From Mucilaginibacter gossypii (lineage in GTDB: Bacteria > Bacteroidota > Bacteroidia > Sphingobacteriales > Sphingobacteriaceae), in contig NZ_FNCG01000003.1 in assembly GCF_900100945.1 (NCBI RefSeq), positions 310,001-374,000 of the forward strand: a DNA stretch of 64,000 nt. Direction: 5' to 3'. A model generated the notes under the pieces. It saw only the letters and a program-made list of their open reading frames with translations. It searched no databases and was not told the origin of the DNA. Position numbers and translations under genes: made by a program. Positions 28,594 through 37,156 of this stretch are shown piece by piece; positions within the stretch are counted from its first letter, which is position 1, and each line of letters opens with the position of its first letter.

Positions 28594-29963
28594 ATGTTTA
28601 ACCGAAAAACCACGATCAAGGCAGCTTGTTTGCTGCTAACACTATTGAGCCATTCTTTTATGGTAAAGAGCCAGCAAATGAGCGACGCAGAAAGAAAATC
28701 AATGGAAAAAGGTAAGGTGTACCCCGCATTAAAGGGTGCAGGGCAGGGTGTATCGGGCCCGGGTTCTAATCTTCCGCCCGAAAAGATGCAATGGTGGGAG
28801 GATCAGAAATTTGGGATGTTCATACATTGGGGCTTATATGCAATTCCAGCCACGGGTGAATGGACCATGTTCAATCAAAAGATACCGGCAGAGGAATATG
28901 CCAGGTTAGCCGATCAGTTTAACCCAAAACATTTTAGCGCCACAGAATGGGCTAAGGTAGCCAAGGAGGCAGGTATGAAATATATGGTAATGGTTAGCCG
29001 CCATCATGATGGCTTTGCCCTTTGGAACAGCCCCTCAAGTTACCGGCATTTTGATAGTTGGGAAACTGCCGCTCACCGTGATTTTGTAAAAGAGTATACT
29101 GATGCGTGCCGTAAAGCAGGCCTTTATGTAGGCATTTATTATTCTCCTTTGGATTGGCGTTTTCCTGGTTATTTCGACCCTAAGGGGCTTCCTGACAACG
29201 CTGCCTTGCTCAAAAAACAAACATATGGGCAGGTAGAGGAGCTAATGAAGAATTACGGCAAAATAGATATTTTGTGGTACGATGGCGGTTGGCTGGCGCA
29301 TAAAGGTACAGATGCCGACGCTGCCTGGTTTTGGGAACCATTAAAACTTAATGCTATGGTACGTAGCTACAACCCGGATGTGGTCATTAATCCAAGATCA
29401 GGGATGGTGGGAGATTTCCAGACCGACGAAGGTGGCGCGGATGTTAAAGGGCCTATTATTCCCTTCCCATGGGAAAAATGCTTGAACCTTAATGAAACCA
29501 GTTGGGGATACAATAAGGCTCAGCGATTGATGCCGCTGAAAAAGATTATAAACATGCTTGTTAATACCGTTGACCGCGGTGGAAATATGTTATTAAATGT
29601 TGGGCCGGATCCGGACGGTGTTATTCCTCCTGCTCACGTGGATCGCCTGAGAGAGGTGGGGCAGTGGTTAGCAAAAAATGGCGAGAGCATATATCAAACG
29701 CGTCCGGGACCTTTTCAACCTGTTGATGATTTTTACGGGGCCACAAGCAGGGGGATAAAATATATATCCACGTGCTGAAAATGCCGGCGGGAGATACTAT
29801 CATAAAATTACCGCCTGTTAAACAAACTATTACACATTGCAGGGTACTGCATGGTAAAAAAGTTAAATTTCATCAGGATTCAACAGGTATCAGTCTTGAC
29901 TTAGCCACAGTAAAACTCGATTCACTGGTAACCACTTTGGAGTTAAAAACAAAAGGTAACTAA
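28594..29963 (+). pseudogene. Alpha-L-fucosidase (GH29) with a single-base frameshift near the C-terminus
   Basis: Secreted GH29 fucosidase removing terminal alpha-L-fucose. The signal peptide (residues 1 to about 27, ending KSQQ) is followed by MFIHWGLYAIPA, MVMVSRHHDGFALWNS and the nucleophile Asp230 in DILWYDGGW, then NPRSGMVGDFQTDE and GGNMLLNVGPDPDG. The frame stops at 29778, but the C-terminal beta domain goes on in another frame from 29772 to 29963 (LKMPAGDTIIKLPPV). One extra G in the run of five at 29750-29754 restores a single protein of about 456 residues. The defect is thus a one-base loss in a homopolymer: real mutation, phase-variable tract or sequencing error. The catalytic domain itself is whole. 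TTG at 28579 is an alternative start. Confidence 0.85.
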
Positions 29964-30051
29964 CTGTTTCAAATATCCTAAAGTTGGGCTAAAACCGGGG
30001 CTGTAAAATAAACTGTGTCAATCCCAGCCCGGCCCCGGCCATCTTGTTAAT

Positions 30052-31578
30052 TTATTGACTATACCGTTGTTGCAAATCAGAAATAGCGTCAAATTCATCA
30101 GCGACTTTTGTTATCAGGCTTTCGAATACTTTAAAATATTGTGCGTAGACCTGATGATTTTCGGCGTTTGGCAGATAGGTCTGATGCATGGTTACAGTTT
30201 TGGAGGCTTGTTCTAAAGAGGGATAAATGCCCATTTCCGTAGCGCTTAGCAGGAAAGCACCCATGCCGATGCTGTCTGCATGGCTAATTGTGCTGACAGG
30301 CTTGTTGAACAGATCTGCGATGATTTGAGCGCAAAACGGTATAGATGCAAAGCTGCCGTTGATAGATAGAGTTTCAATATGCCGATGTGGTTCCAGGGTA
30401 CGACCAATACTGTACATCTCATATAAAATGCCCTCTATGGTAGCCCGTATAAAATGTTTACGCTCGTGCCTGATATTAACGCCAAAATAGCACCCCCTGG
30501 AATTGGGGTTCCAGATAGGTGCCCGTTCTCCATGCAGGAAAGGAAGGAAGATCAACCCACCAGACCCCACTTCAACACCGGCGGCTTCCTCTATCAACAT
30601 TTCCATTGATTGATCGATATCAAAAGCTTCGGTAAAATCACCGAATTGTTTAGCAAACCAATTGAATATCACACCGCCATTACTTGTAGGGCCGCCGGTG
30701 ATGATATGTTTTTCGGTAAGCAGGTAATTGAAAATCTGTTGTTTGGGGTCCTCTATTATTTTATCGCCAATGATCCGGAACGCGCCGCTATCTTCAATGG
30801 TAATCGTTGCCATACTGTTTTCCCAGACGCCGGCACCCAGGGTGGCCAGGCATCCATCGCTTGATCCGATCAGGATTTTAACCGTTGGTGACAGTTTCAA
30901 AACCCTTTGGTATTCTTTTTTTAATGTTACGCCCGAGTAAAAAACCGGATGCAGATCCGGAAGCTCCTCTGGTGTGATCCCTGCAAATTCCAGTGCGGCT
31001 TCATCCCAGGTTAAATTGTGGATGTTCATTAGCCCGGTTGCCGAGGCTATGCTATAGTCTATCACGCATGCGCCGGTCAGTTGCTGAATGATATAGGTTT
31101 TTATAGGCATAAATTTCTTCGCCAGCCTGAATTTTTCAGGGTCGTGATTTTTCATCCAGGCAATTTTTATCAACGATGACATGGGATGGATAGGGGTTCC
31201 GGTAGCTCGGTAAATCTCCTCGCCCAGGCTGCTTTGTTTAAGGTCGGCAGCTTCTTTTTTGCCCCGGTTATCTGCCCAGGTGATAGCATTGCCCAATGGT
31301 ATTCCTTCCTTATCTACTGCCAGCAAACTATGCATTGACGAGCCAAAGCAAATACAGGTTACAGTATATTTTTTTGGGTAGATCTTCTCAATGAGCAGGT
31401 TTTTTAAAATATAGAGCATGGTAATAAACATTTGCTCAGGGTCCTGTTCGCTATGGTCGGGCTGCTCATGAAAGGTAGGATAATGCCCCTTCGACGAACT
31501 GATTAAGTTACCGGAAAGATCAAAGGCGAAGACCTTTACTGCGTCTGTGCCCATTTCTATGATGATAATACAATTCAT
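30052..31578 (-). CDS. gntK: Gluconokinase (FGGY family)
   Basis: FGGY-type carbohydrate kinase, most like gluconate kinase: ATP + D-gluconate to 6-phosphogluconate. The N-terminal phosphate-binding block reads IIIEMGTDAVKVFAFD, the sugar-binding region includes FGSSMHSLLAVD, ITWADNR and TPIHPMSSLIKIAW (typical of gluconokinases), and the C-terminal ATP block includes SSDGCLATLGAG and LPFLHGERAPIWNP. 508 residues is the usual length. It lies just downstream of the AraC gene on the same strand (25 bp), beside sugar-acid catabolic genes and a GntP permease, which supports the substrate. A related aldonate or xylulose is the alternative. Confidence 0.86.
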   Translation of the reverse strand: MNCIIIIEMGTDAVKVFAFDLSGNLISSSKGHYPTFHEQPDHSEQDPEQMFITMLYILKNLLIEKIYPKKYTVTCICFGSSMHSLLAVDKEGIPLGNAITWADNRGKKEAADLKQSSLGEEIYRATGTPIHPMSSLIKIAWMKNHDPEKFRLAKKFMPIKTYIIQQLTGACVIDYSIASATGLMNIHNLTWDEAALEFAGITPEELPDLHPVFYSGVTLKKEYQRVLKLSPTVKILIGSSDGCLATLGAGVWENSMATITIEDSGAFRIIGDKIIEDPKQQIFNYLLTEKHIITGGPTSNGGVIFNWFAKQFGDFTEAFDIDQSMEMLIEEAAGVEVGSGGLIFLPFLHGERAPIWNPNSRGCYFGVNIRHERKHFIRATIEGILYEMYSIGRTLEPHRHIETLSINGSFASIPFCAQIIADLFNKPVSTISHADSIGMGAFLLSATEMGIYPSLEQASKTVTMHQTYLPNAENHQVYAQYFKVFESLITKVADEFDAISDLQQRYSQ

Positions 31579-31603
31579 GACGTATAACTGATGATCTGGT
31601 GTT

Positions 31604-32470
31604 TTATTTTTTTCTGAACTCGCTTGGGGTGTACCCGGTAAGTTTTTTAAAGGTTGTAGAAAAATGCTGAGACGAATAAAATCCTGTGCTCAGCGCTATG
31701 TCGGTAACATTTACCTCGTTTTTTTTAAGCAGTTTGGTAGCTTCGGTTATCCTGATGTTGATTAGGTAATTCAGTGGTGAAAAACCGGAATAGTTTTTTA
31801 CTTTTTCGGTAAAAGCTGTAGTTCCCATACCTATTAGCGCAGCCATTTCTTCTACCGTCCATTGATGGGCAAGGTTTTGCCGTAATGTTTGCTCCAGCTT
31901 CAGGAATGTTTGAGGGAAATCTCTCCTGGAACTGTTTTGCCTGATCAACTGCCTGCTCACCAACACAAAAAGCTCGTCAAGCAGCTGGTTTACACGTGTG
32001 TAAAAGCCTACTTCCTCATTTTGCAATTCAAGTTGTAAATTATGCATTAAAACCTGCGCTTCTTTCAGTTTCAAAACAAGCTGTTGCTTATTTACAAGCA
32101 AAATCTGGTTGATGGATAGTTTTTCCTTTTTAGTAAGACCGCTCCATTTGCCCAGCAAAATCTTCCCGCAATCTTCGGCGGAGATCTTTAACCCAAACAG
32201 AGCGCCGATATTTAATATTCCGTTTTCGCCGCCAATGCGTTGCCCGGGCAATACAACGGCAAAATCGCCAGGATATAAGGTATGTTGTTGTAAATCAATC
32301 ATCCAACTGAATTTTCCCTCTAAAATATAATACATGCAAATACAGTCTGTAACGTTACTGTTAAAGGAGTTGAGTTGGATAGTATTGTTCTTTTTGTGGG
32401 TAAACTCCAGAATATGCGGAAAATGCATAAGTTCTTGAGATATGCCCTGCTGAAGTATCAATTGATTCAT
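31604..32470 (-). CDS. AraC-family transcriptional regulator of the sugar-acid locus
   Basis: 288-residue regulator with an N-terminal cupin-like sensing region (YYILEGKFSWMID, PGDFAVVLPGQRIGG) and a C-terminal double helix-turn-helix (WTVEEMAALIGMGTTAFTEK, VTDIALSTGFYSSQHFSTTF, GYTPSEFRKK). It is transcribed with gluconokinase and diverges from the RraA-led run. The 22-bp site at 32580-32601 in the divergent gap, repeated at 36132, is the natural candidate for its target. It probably activates in response to a sugar acid; the ligand is unknown. Confidence 0.9.
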   Translation of the reverse strand: MNQLILQQGISQELMHFPHILEFTHKKNNTIQLNSFNSNVTDCICMYYILEGKFSWMIDLQQHTLYPGDFAVVLPGQRIGGENGILNIGALFGLKISAEDCGKILLGKWSGLTKKEKLSINQILLVNKQQLVLKLKEAQVLMHNLQLELQNEEVGFYTRVNQLLDELFVLVSRQLIRQNSSRRDFPQTFLKLEQTLRQNLAHQWTVEEMAALIGMGTTAFTEKVKNYSGFSPLNYLINIRITEATKLLKKNEVNVTDIALSTGFYSSQHFSTTFKKLTGYTPSEFRKK

Positions 32471-32579
32471 TCAGTATAATAATTGGTATACGTTGCTGCC
32501 ACCTCTGTACTGCAACGGTTATCGGGCATCCAATAGTGTGCACCCATTGAAAGCAAGTTTACACATTACAAAACTAAAA

Positions 32580-32642
32580 TTTGTATAAAAACCAACGCTG
32601 TTTTTTAATGGTATTTTCGGGGTTAAATATTATGATACTTTG
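32580..32642 (+). promoter_or_regulatory. Regulator site and promoter before the RraA-led operon
   Basis: A 22-bp site (32580-32601; consensus with its twin TTTGTRYAAAAAYCAACGCT plus GT) is followed, 59 bp from its first base, by TACTTTG (32636-32642), resembling the -7 element. The twin site at 36132 has the same 59-bp distance to a TTTG. The fixed geometry points to an activator-dependent promoter, probably controlled by the neighbouring AraC protein. Confidence 0.65.
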
Positions 32643-32717
32643 TAAGTATTATAACCAGTTACAACCAAAGCCAAAGACGCTATTCCCCTTAATAGTGTGC
32701 GTTTTAAATTTATTACG

Positions 32718-33668
32718 ATGAGAAAATGTTTTCTTCTTTGCCGTATTGCGGGTATTGTAATGCTGCAATGCTGTTTGTTTTTTCATAACGCCTTCGCGCA
32801 GCAAATTTCCAGGGACGAGTTATTTTTCCTTACTCCGGAATGGAAAGGTGAGCGCTTTGCCGACGGGCGTCCGAAGGTATCCGACAATATTTTGGCCCGG
32901 ATGAAGCACGTTAGTATTGAAGAAGCCTGGGCCGTTTTAAAAAACGCAGGCTACGGCTACCAACTCACAGAAAACTGGCTGGTAATAAACCCGGATAGCG
33001 TTTTGGTTGGCCGCGCAGTAACTGCTGTTTTCATGCCCGCCCGCCCCGATGTATGGAAGGCGATTGATGACAGGGGCAAAGCTCAGGGCAAAAAAGGGCA
33101 AAACACCTGGCCTGTAGACTTGCTGGTAAAAGGAGATGTATATGTTGCCGATCAGTTTGGCGCCCACAAAAACGGACCTACTATTGGCGACAATGTGGGC
33201 AATGCCATCTACGCAAAAACCGGCAACGGCATAGTTTATAATGGTGCGGTGAGGGATTTACGCGGGTTAAAAGAGATTGGCGGCTTTACCTCCTTTGTAG
33301 AAAGTTACGACCCATCGTATCATAACCCGCCCGGAGACCTGAATACCATGATTGTTGGCATCAATCAACCCACCAGGATCCAGGCCACTGTGATGCCCGG
33401 AGATGTGGTTTTGGGCGAGAATGGCATAGTGATATTTATCCCGCCGCACCTGGCCGAGAAAGTGGTAACCACTTCTGAAGTGGTTAGGTTAAGGGATATG
33501 TTTGGCCACCTGCGGTTAAAAGAAGGTAAATACACAGCCGGGCAAATAGACGCGCGCTGGAGCGCAGATATCGAAAAAGATTTTTCAGCGTGGCTTAACG
33601 AGCATATGAACGAACTGCCGGTACCGAAAGAGCAGATCCAAAATATCCTTAAAAGCCGGACCTGGTAA
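32718..33668 (+). CDS. RraA-family aldolase/decarboxylase with signal peptide
   Basis: Member of the RraA / 4-hydroxy-4-methyl-2-oxoglutarate aldolase superfamily, which splits or decarboxylates 2-oxo acids. The active-site Arg-Asp pair is in GAVRDLRGLKEIGGFTSF, with GDNVGNAIYAKT before it and VMPGDVVLGENGIVIFIPP after it. Unlike classical RraA (about 160-230 residues) it has an extra N-terminal domain and an export signal ending near AFAQQ, so it appears periplasmic. ATG 32718 is chosen because the signal peptide then starts cleanly; a GTG at 32697 is possible. First gene of the sugar-acid operon; probable role in cleaving a 2-keto-3-deoxy acid. Confidence 0.82.
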   Translation: MRKCFLLCRIAGIVMLQCCLFFHNAFAQQISRDELFFLTPEWKGERFADGRPKVSDNILARMKHVSIEEAWAVLKNAGYGYQLTENWLVINPDSVLVGRAVTAVFMPARPDVWKAIDDRGKAQGKKGQNTWPVDLLVKGDVYVADQFGAHKNGPTIGDNVGNAIYAKTGNGIVYNGAVRDLRGLKEIGGFTSFVESYDPSYHNPPGDLNTMIVGINQPTRIQATVMPGDVVLGENGIVIFIPPHLAEKVVTTSEVVRLRDMFGHLRLKEGKYTAGQIDARWSADIEKDFSAWLNEHMNELPVPKEQIQNILKSRTW

Positions 33669-33692
33669 ATAAATCTATCCTAAATATAAAAT

Positions 33693-34976
33693 ATGTCAAA
33701 CTATCAAAACAGGCGCAGTTTTCTTTCAAAAACTGTATTAGCCGGTGCCTCCGTACTGGCAGCACCATTAAATAAAACATTTGGGCAAGGGCTGATAGAC
33801 GCCAAAGAGCGTACCCCGCAGGCATCGTCTCCATCCGACCTTAAAATTACAGAAGTTAAGTGCGCCTACGCGGGCGGGGGGCTTTTTGTAAAAATATACA
33901 CCAACCAGGGTATCTGGGGCTCGGGCGAAGGTGTTGATGCCATAGCGGGAACTTATTACCTGGTTAAACGGTTGGAATGGATGCTGAAAGGCAGGAGCCC
34001 CTTAAACCCAAACCGGATAGCCGAGGAGATCAGGAAAGCCAACTTTTTTTCCGGTGCACAATCCGGCATGTTTGTGGCGGTGCTTATCGCGGTTGAGGCA
34101 GCCCTTTGGGACCTTACAGGCAAAGCTTTGGGCTTACCGGTTTACCAGTTGTTAGGCGGCAAATACCGCGATAAATGTCGTGTTTATTGTGATACGGAAT
34201 TATACACAGCCACAAACCCGGTGCCTGATGATTATGCAAAGGCTGCCCGCGGAGCGGTTAACCGCGGTTATACTGCCGTGAAATTTGATATTGACGATGC
34301 CCGTGACCCGAATAAGTTTGACCGTTATAACTGGACTGCCAGTAACGCCGAACTCGACAGGATGTATAATGCCATTGCCGTCGTGCGGAAAGAGGTAGGG
34401 CCGAATATTGATATATGTGTAGATATGCATGGCCGTTACGATGCTACAACCGGCCGCAGGGTTGCAAAAATGATGGAACCTCTTAATTTAATGTGGCTGG
34501 AAGAACCAGTACCTGCAGATAATATTGATGTGTATAAAACAATAACCCAGGAAACAAGCACGCCAATTTGTGCCGGGGAAAATTTTTACCTGGCTTACGG
34601 TTATACCAGGCTGCTTTCGGAAGCCGGAATTGATATTGTAATGCCCGATCTTCAAAAATGCGGAGGGCTGGGCGAGGGGCAGCGGATAGCTAACCTTGCC
34701 AACTTATATTATGTACCTTTTTCACCGCACATGGTAGGATCTTTCCTGGGGGCCATGGCAACCGCGCATGTTTGTGCCTCGGTACCCAATTTTCACATTC
34801 TGGAGTGGCAGACATTGAGTGATACTGAGCCCAAATGGAAGGAAATAGTGCAATATGATAAACCCTTTATTGAGAAAGGTTTCCTGGTGCTATCTGATAA
34901 GCCCGGAGTGGGCGTTGAGATCAACGAGGAAGGGTTGAAGAAGTATGCGATGCCCGGAGTACCTTTCTTTGCTTGA
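33693..34976 (+). CDS. Enolase-superfamily sugar-acid dehydratase (mandelate racemase/muconate lactonizing type)
   Basis: Acid-sugar dehydratase of the galactonate-dehydratase-like group, which removes water from an aldonate to give a 2-keto-3-deoxy acid. A twin-arginine-like signal (NRRSFLSKTVLAGASVLAAP) suggests export in folded form. The barrel shows VKFDIDD, the metal ligands in DICVDMHGRYD, LMWLEEPVP and PICAGENFYL, and SPHMVGS later. 427 residues fits the family plus the leader. It is 24 bp behind the RraA gene and 3 bp ahead of the transporter gene. Galactonate, fuconate or another aldonate could be the substrate. Confidence 0.86.
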   Translation: MSNYQNRRSFLSKTVLAGASVLAAPLNKTFGQGLIDAKERTPQASSPSDLKITEVKCAYAGGGLFVKIYTNQGIWGSGEGVDAIAGTYYLVKRLEWMLKGRSPLNPNRIAEEIRKANFFSGAQSGMFVAVLIAVEAALWDLTGKALGLPVYQLLGGKYRDKCRVYCDTELYTATNPVPDDYAKAARGAVNRGYTAVKFDIDDARDPNKFDRYNWTASNAELDRMYNAIAVVRKEVGPNIDICVDMHGRYDATTGRRVAKMMEPLNLMWLEEPVPADNIDVYKTITQETSTPICAGENFYLAYGYTRLLSEAGIDIVMPDLQKCGGLGEGQRIANLANLYYVPFSPHMVGSFLGAMATAHVCASVPNFHILEWQTLSDTEPKWKEIVQYDKPFIEKGFLVLSDKPGVGVEINEEGLKKYAMPGVPFFA

Positions 34977-34979
34977 TCA

Positions 34980-36110
34980 ATGCCGTGTATGAAATTTTTT
35001 TACAAAGTTACCATCGCGTTAACCATCGCTGCATTGGTTGCGGTATTAATCATGCTTTCTAAAGGTTTGGAGCACACAGGGCCTTATGTACTTACATTTT
35101 TTGTATTGCTTGCTGTAAGCCTTTGCAGTTCCCCAAAAACCAAAAGCTTTGCTTATACAGTACTGATTTTTGGTGCAGCGGCCATGGCGCTTTATTACCC
35201 TGCTTTCTTTATCAGCTATGGTAGTTTCAAATATGCCACACTTATTATTCCGCTAATACAGCTCATCATGTTCGGTATGGGCACTTCCATGCATTATCAA
35301 GATTTCCTCGGCGTATTAAAATCGCCGGGGGGAATAATTATAGGAGTAGTGAGCCATTTCATTATTATGCCCTTACTTGGCTTCAGCATCGCAACGTTTA
35401 GCGTAAAATTAGCCGGAATGCCTGCCGAGATAGCAGCCGGCATTATATTGATAGGCTGCTGCCCTAATGGCATGGCATCTAACGTGGTATCCTACCTGGC
35501 CAGGGCAAACCTGGCGCTCTCGGTTACTATAACCAGCATTTCCACCATGCTATCGCCGGTATTGACACCATTTTTAATGAATTTACTTGCCGGTCCGCTT
35601 ATTAAAATAGACCCCTGGTTAATGGTGGCAGATATTTTTAAAATGGTCATGATACCTATTGCTTTGGGTGTGCTGTTTTCTTCAATAGCCAAAAAACGCA
35701 GCAGCTGGCTAAAAAGGATAATGCCCGTCATATCAATGGGAGGCATTATCTGTATCATTATCATTATAACGGCTGCCGGAAGAGAAAGCTTGCTTAAAGT
35801 TGGCTTGTTGCTGGCTGTATTGGTACTGATGCATAATATTGGTGGCTATTTGCTTGGCTTTTGGTCGGCAAAGGCATTTGGAATGGAAGAACGTGACTGC
35901 CGAACCATCGCTATAGAAGTAGGGATGCAAAACGGGGGGATGGCCGCCGGGCTTGCCAAAGCGATGGGAAAAATCGCTACGTTGGGCCTTGCCCCGGTCA
36001 TCTTTTCAACTTTCATGAATATTACGGGTTCTTTGCTGGCGTCTTACTGGCATAAAAGAAAGCCCGGTCCCGCACATAAGGCTACTTCGCAAAATCCTGC
36101 TGAAGCCTGA
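34980..36110 (+). CDS. BASS-family (bile acid:Na+ symporter-like) organic anion transporter
   Basis: Inner-membrane transporter with about ten helices. Helix-rich segments with the family's crossing motifs are visible: GMGTSMHYQDFLGVLKSP, LIGCCPNGMASNVVSYLARA and EVGMQNGGMAAGLAKAMG. Members take up organic anions with sodium. It stands between dehydratase genes with a 3-bp gap on the upstream side, so an organic acid of this pathway is the likely cargo. The protein ends with a short Pro/Ala/Glu-rich tail. Confidence 0.87.
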   Translation: MPCMKFFYKVTIALTIAALVAVLIMLSKGLEHTGPYVLTFFVLLAVSLCSSPKTKSFAYTVLIFGAAAMALYYPAFFISYGSFKYATLIIPLIQLIMFGMGTSMHYQDFLGVLKSPGGIIIGVVSHFIIMPLLGFSIATFSVKLAGMPAEIAAGIILIGCCPNGMASNVVSYLARANLALSVTITSISTMLSPVLTPFLMNLLAGPLIKIDPWLMVADIFKMVMIPIALGVLFSSIAKKRSSWLKRIMPVISMGGIICIIIIITAAGRESLLKVGLLLAVLVLMHNIGGYLLGFWSAKAFGMEERDCRTIAIEVGMQNGGMAAGLAKAMGKIATLGLAPVIFSTFMNITGSLLASYWHKRKPGPAHKATSQNPAEA

Positions 36111-36131
36111 GGTGGAGGGGGCGTTAAGTTT

Positions 36132-36194
36132 TTTGTGCAAAAATCAACGCTGTGTTTTTTTGGAAGCTTAAGCGATTTGCTTTAGCATTCTTTG
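36132..36194 (+). promoter_or_regulatory. Second copy of the regulator site, before the FAH-led genes
   Basis: The 22-bp site at 36132-36153 is identical at 19 of 22 positions to the one at 32580. A TTTG -7-like element starts at 36191, 59 bp from the site's first base, as in the other copy. It lies in the 166-bp gap between the BASS gene and the FAH gene, suggesting an internal promoter under the same control. Confidence 0.62.
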
Positions 36195-36276
36195 TACATA
36201 ACCAAGTAACCGATTTGTTACATTTTTTTGATAACGAAATAACTGCCGCATAAACGCCGGGCAGCAATAAATAGCT

Positions 36277-37113
36277 ATGCATATATTTAAAACCAACGAT
36301 AAAGTTATTGTAAAATACGCCGGCCTGTTATACAATTCGCCGGATTGGAACTGGGACAGTTTTATAAACCGTGAAACGCTGCACAGCGAAGTTTTAAAAG
36401 ATCTCCAAAACATTTCAGCCAACCCGTTGCTGGCCCATAATCTGGAACAACTATGTACTCCCATTGCCGGTCAGGAGATCTGGGCGTCGGGTGTCACTTA
36501 TCTGCGCAGCATGGATGCCCGGATGGAAGAATCTAAAGATGCCGGTGGAGGTGATTTCTATGCAAGGGTTTACAGCGCCGAACGCCCGGAAATCTTTTTT
36601 AAATCGTCGGCGTCCCGTGCGGTTGGCCCAGGGGGGAGCGTTCGTATCCGGAAAGATTCGAAATGGAACGTTCCTGAGCCCGAGTTGGTGTTGTTTATTT
36701 GCAGCGCGGGTACTATTGAGGGCTATCTGATAGGTAATGATATGTCATCAAGAGATATCGAAGGAGAAAATCCCTTATATCTTCCTCAGGCTAAATCGTA
36801 TGACGGCGCAGCGGCGATTGGCCCGTGTCTTTACGTGCCAGGCACATCTATTTCGCCGGATACCGAAATTCAAATCGAAATAAGTAGGGGTGACGACCAG
36901 GTGTTTACTGACGCTATATTGATCAGCAGAATGAAGCGTACACACCAGGAACTTGCCAATTACCTTTTTATGGAGATGTCATTCCCTGCGGGTGCATACC
37001 TCATGACCGGTACCGGTATAGTACCGTCAGATTCTTTCACACTTAACTATGGCGACGTAATAGCTATCACAATAAGTAACATAGGTACGCTTACAAACCA
37101 GGTTGGCAAGTAA
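36277..37113 (+). CDS. FAH-superfamily 2-keto-3-deoxy sugar-acid dehydratase (AraD1/XylX-like)
   Basis: Fumarylacetoacetate-hydrolase-fold protein closest to 2-keto-3-deoxy-pentonate dehydratases of the oxidative pentose pathways. Evidence: [27 protein letters not shown], the metal-binding ExE in [10 protein letters not shown] and the Asp in [20 protein letters not shown]. In that pathway it would convert a 2-keto-3-deoxy pentonate to 2-oxoglutarate semialdehyde. 278 residues is slightly shorter than the family. The IlvD/Edd pentonate dehydratase gene follows after 43 bp and would make its substrate, which supports the call. Confidence 0.82.
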   Translation: MHIFKTNDKVIVKYAGLLYNSPDWNWDSFINRETLHSEVLKDLQNISANPLLAHNLEQLCTPIAGQEIWASGVTYLRSMDARMEESKDAGGGDFYARVYSAERPEIFFKSSASRAVGPGGSVRIRKDSKWNVPEPELVLFICSAGTIEGYLIGNDMSSRDIEGENPLYLPQAKSYDGAAAIGPCLYVPGTSISPDTEIQIEISRGDDQVFTDAILISRMKRTHQELANYLFMEMSFPAGAYLMTGTGIVPSDSFTLNYGDVIAITISNIGTLTNQVGK

Positions 37114-37156
37114 TTGTACCAAGGCAACAATAAATTAAAATATAAAAGAACATAAA

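Noticed and set aside
36168..36464. 98-codon minus-strand frame before the FAH gene
   Set aside because: Overlaps the FAH start and promoter site and has no coding features.
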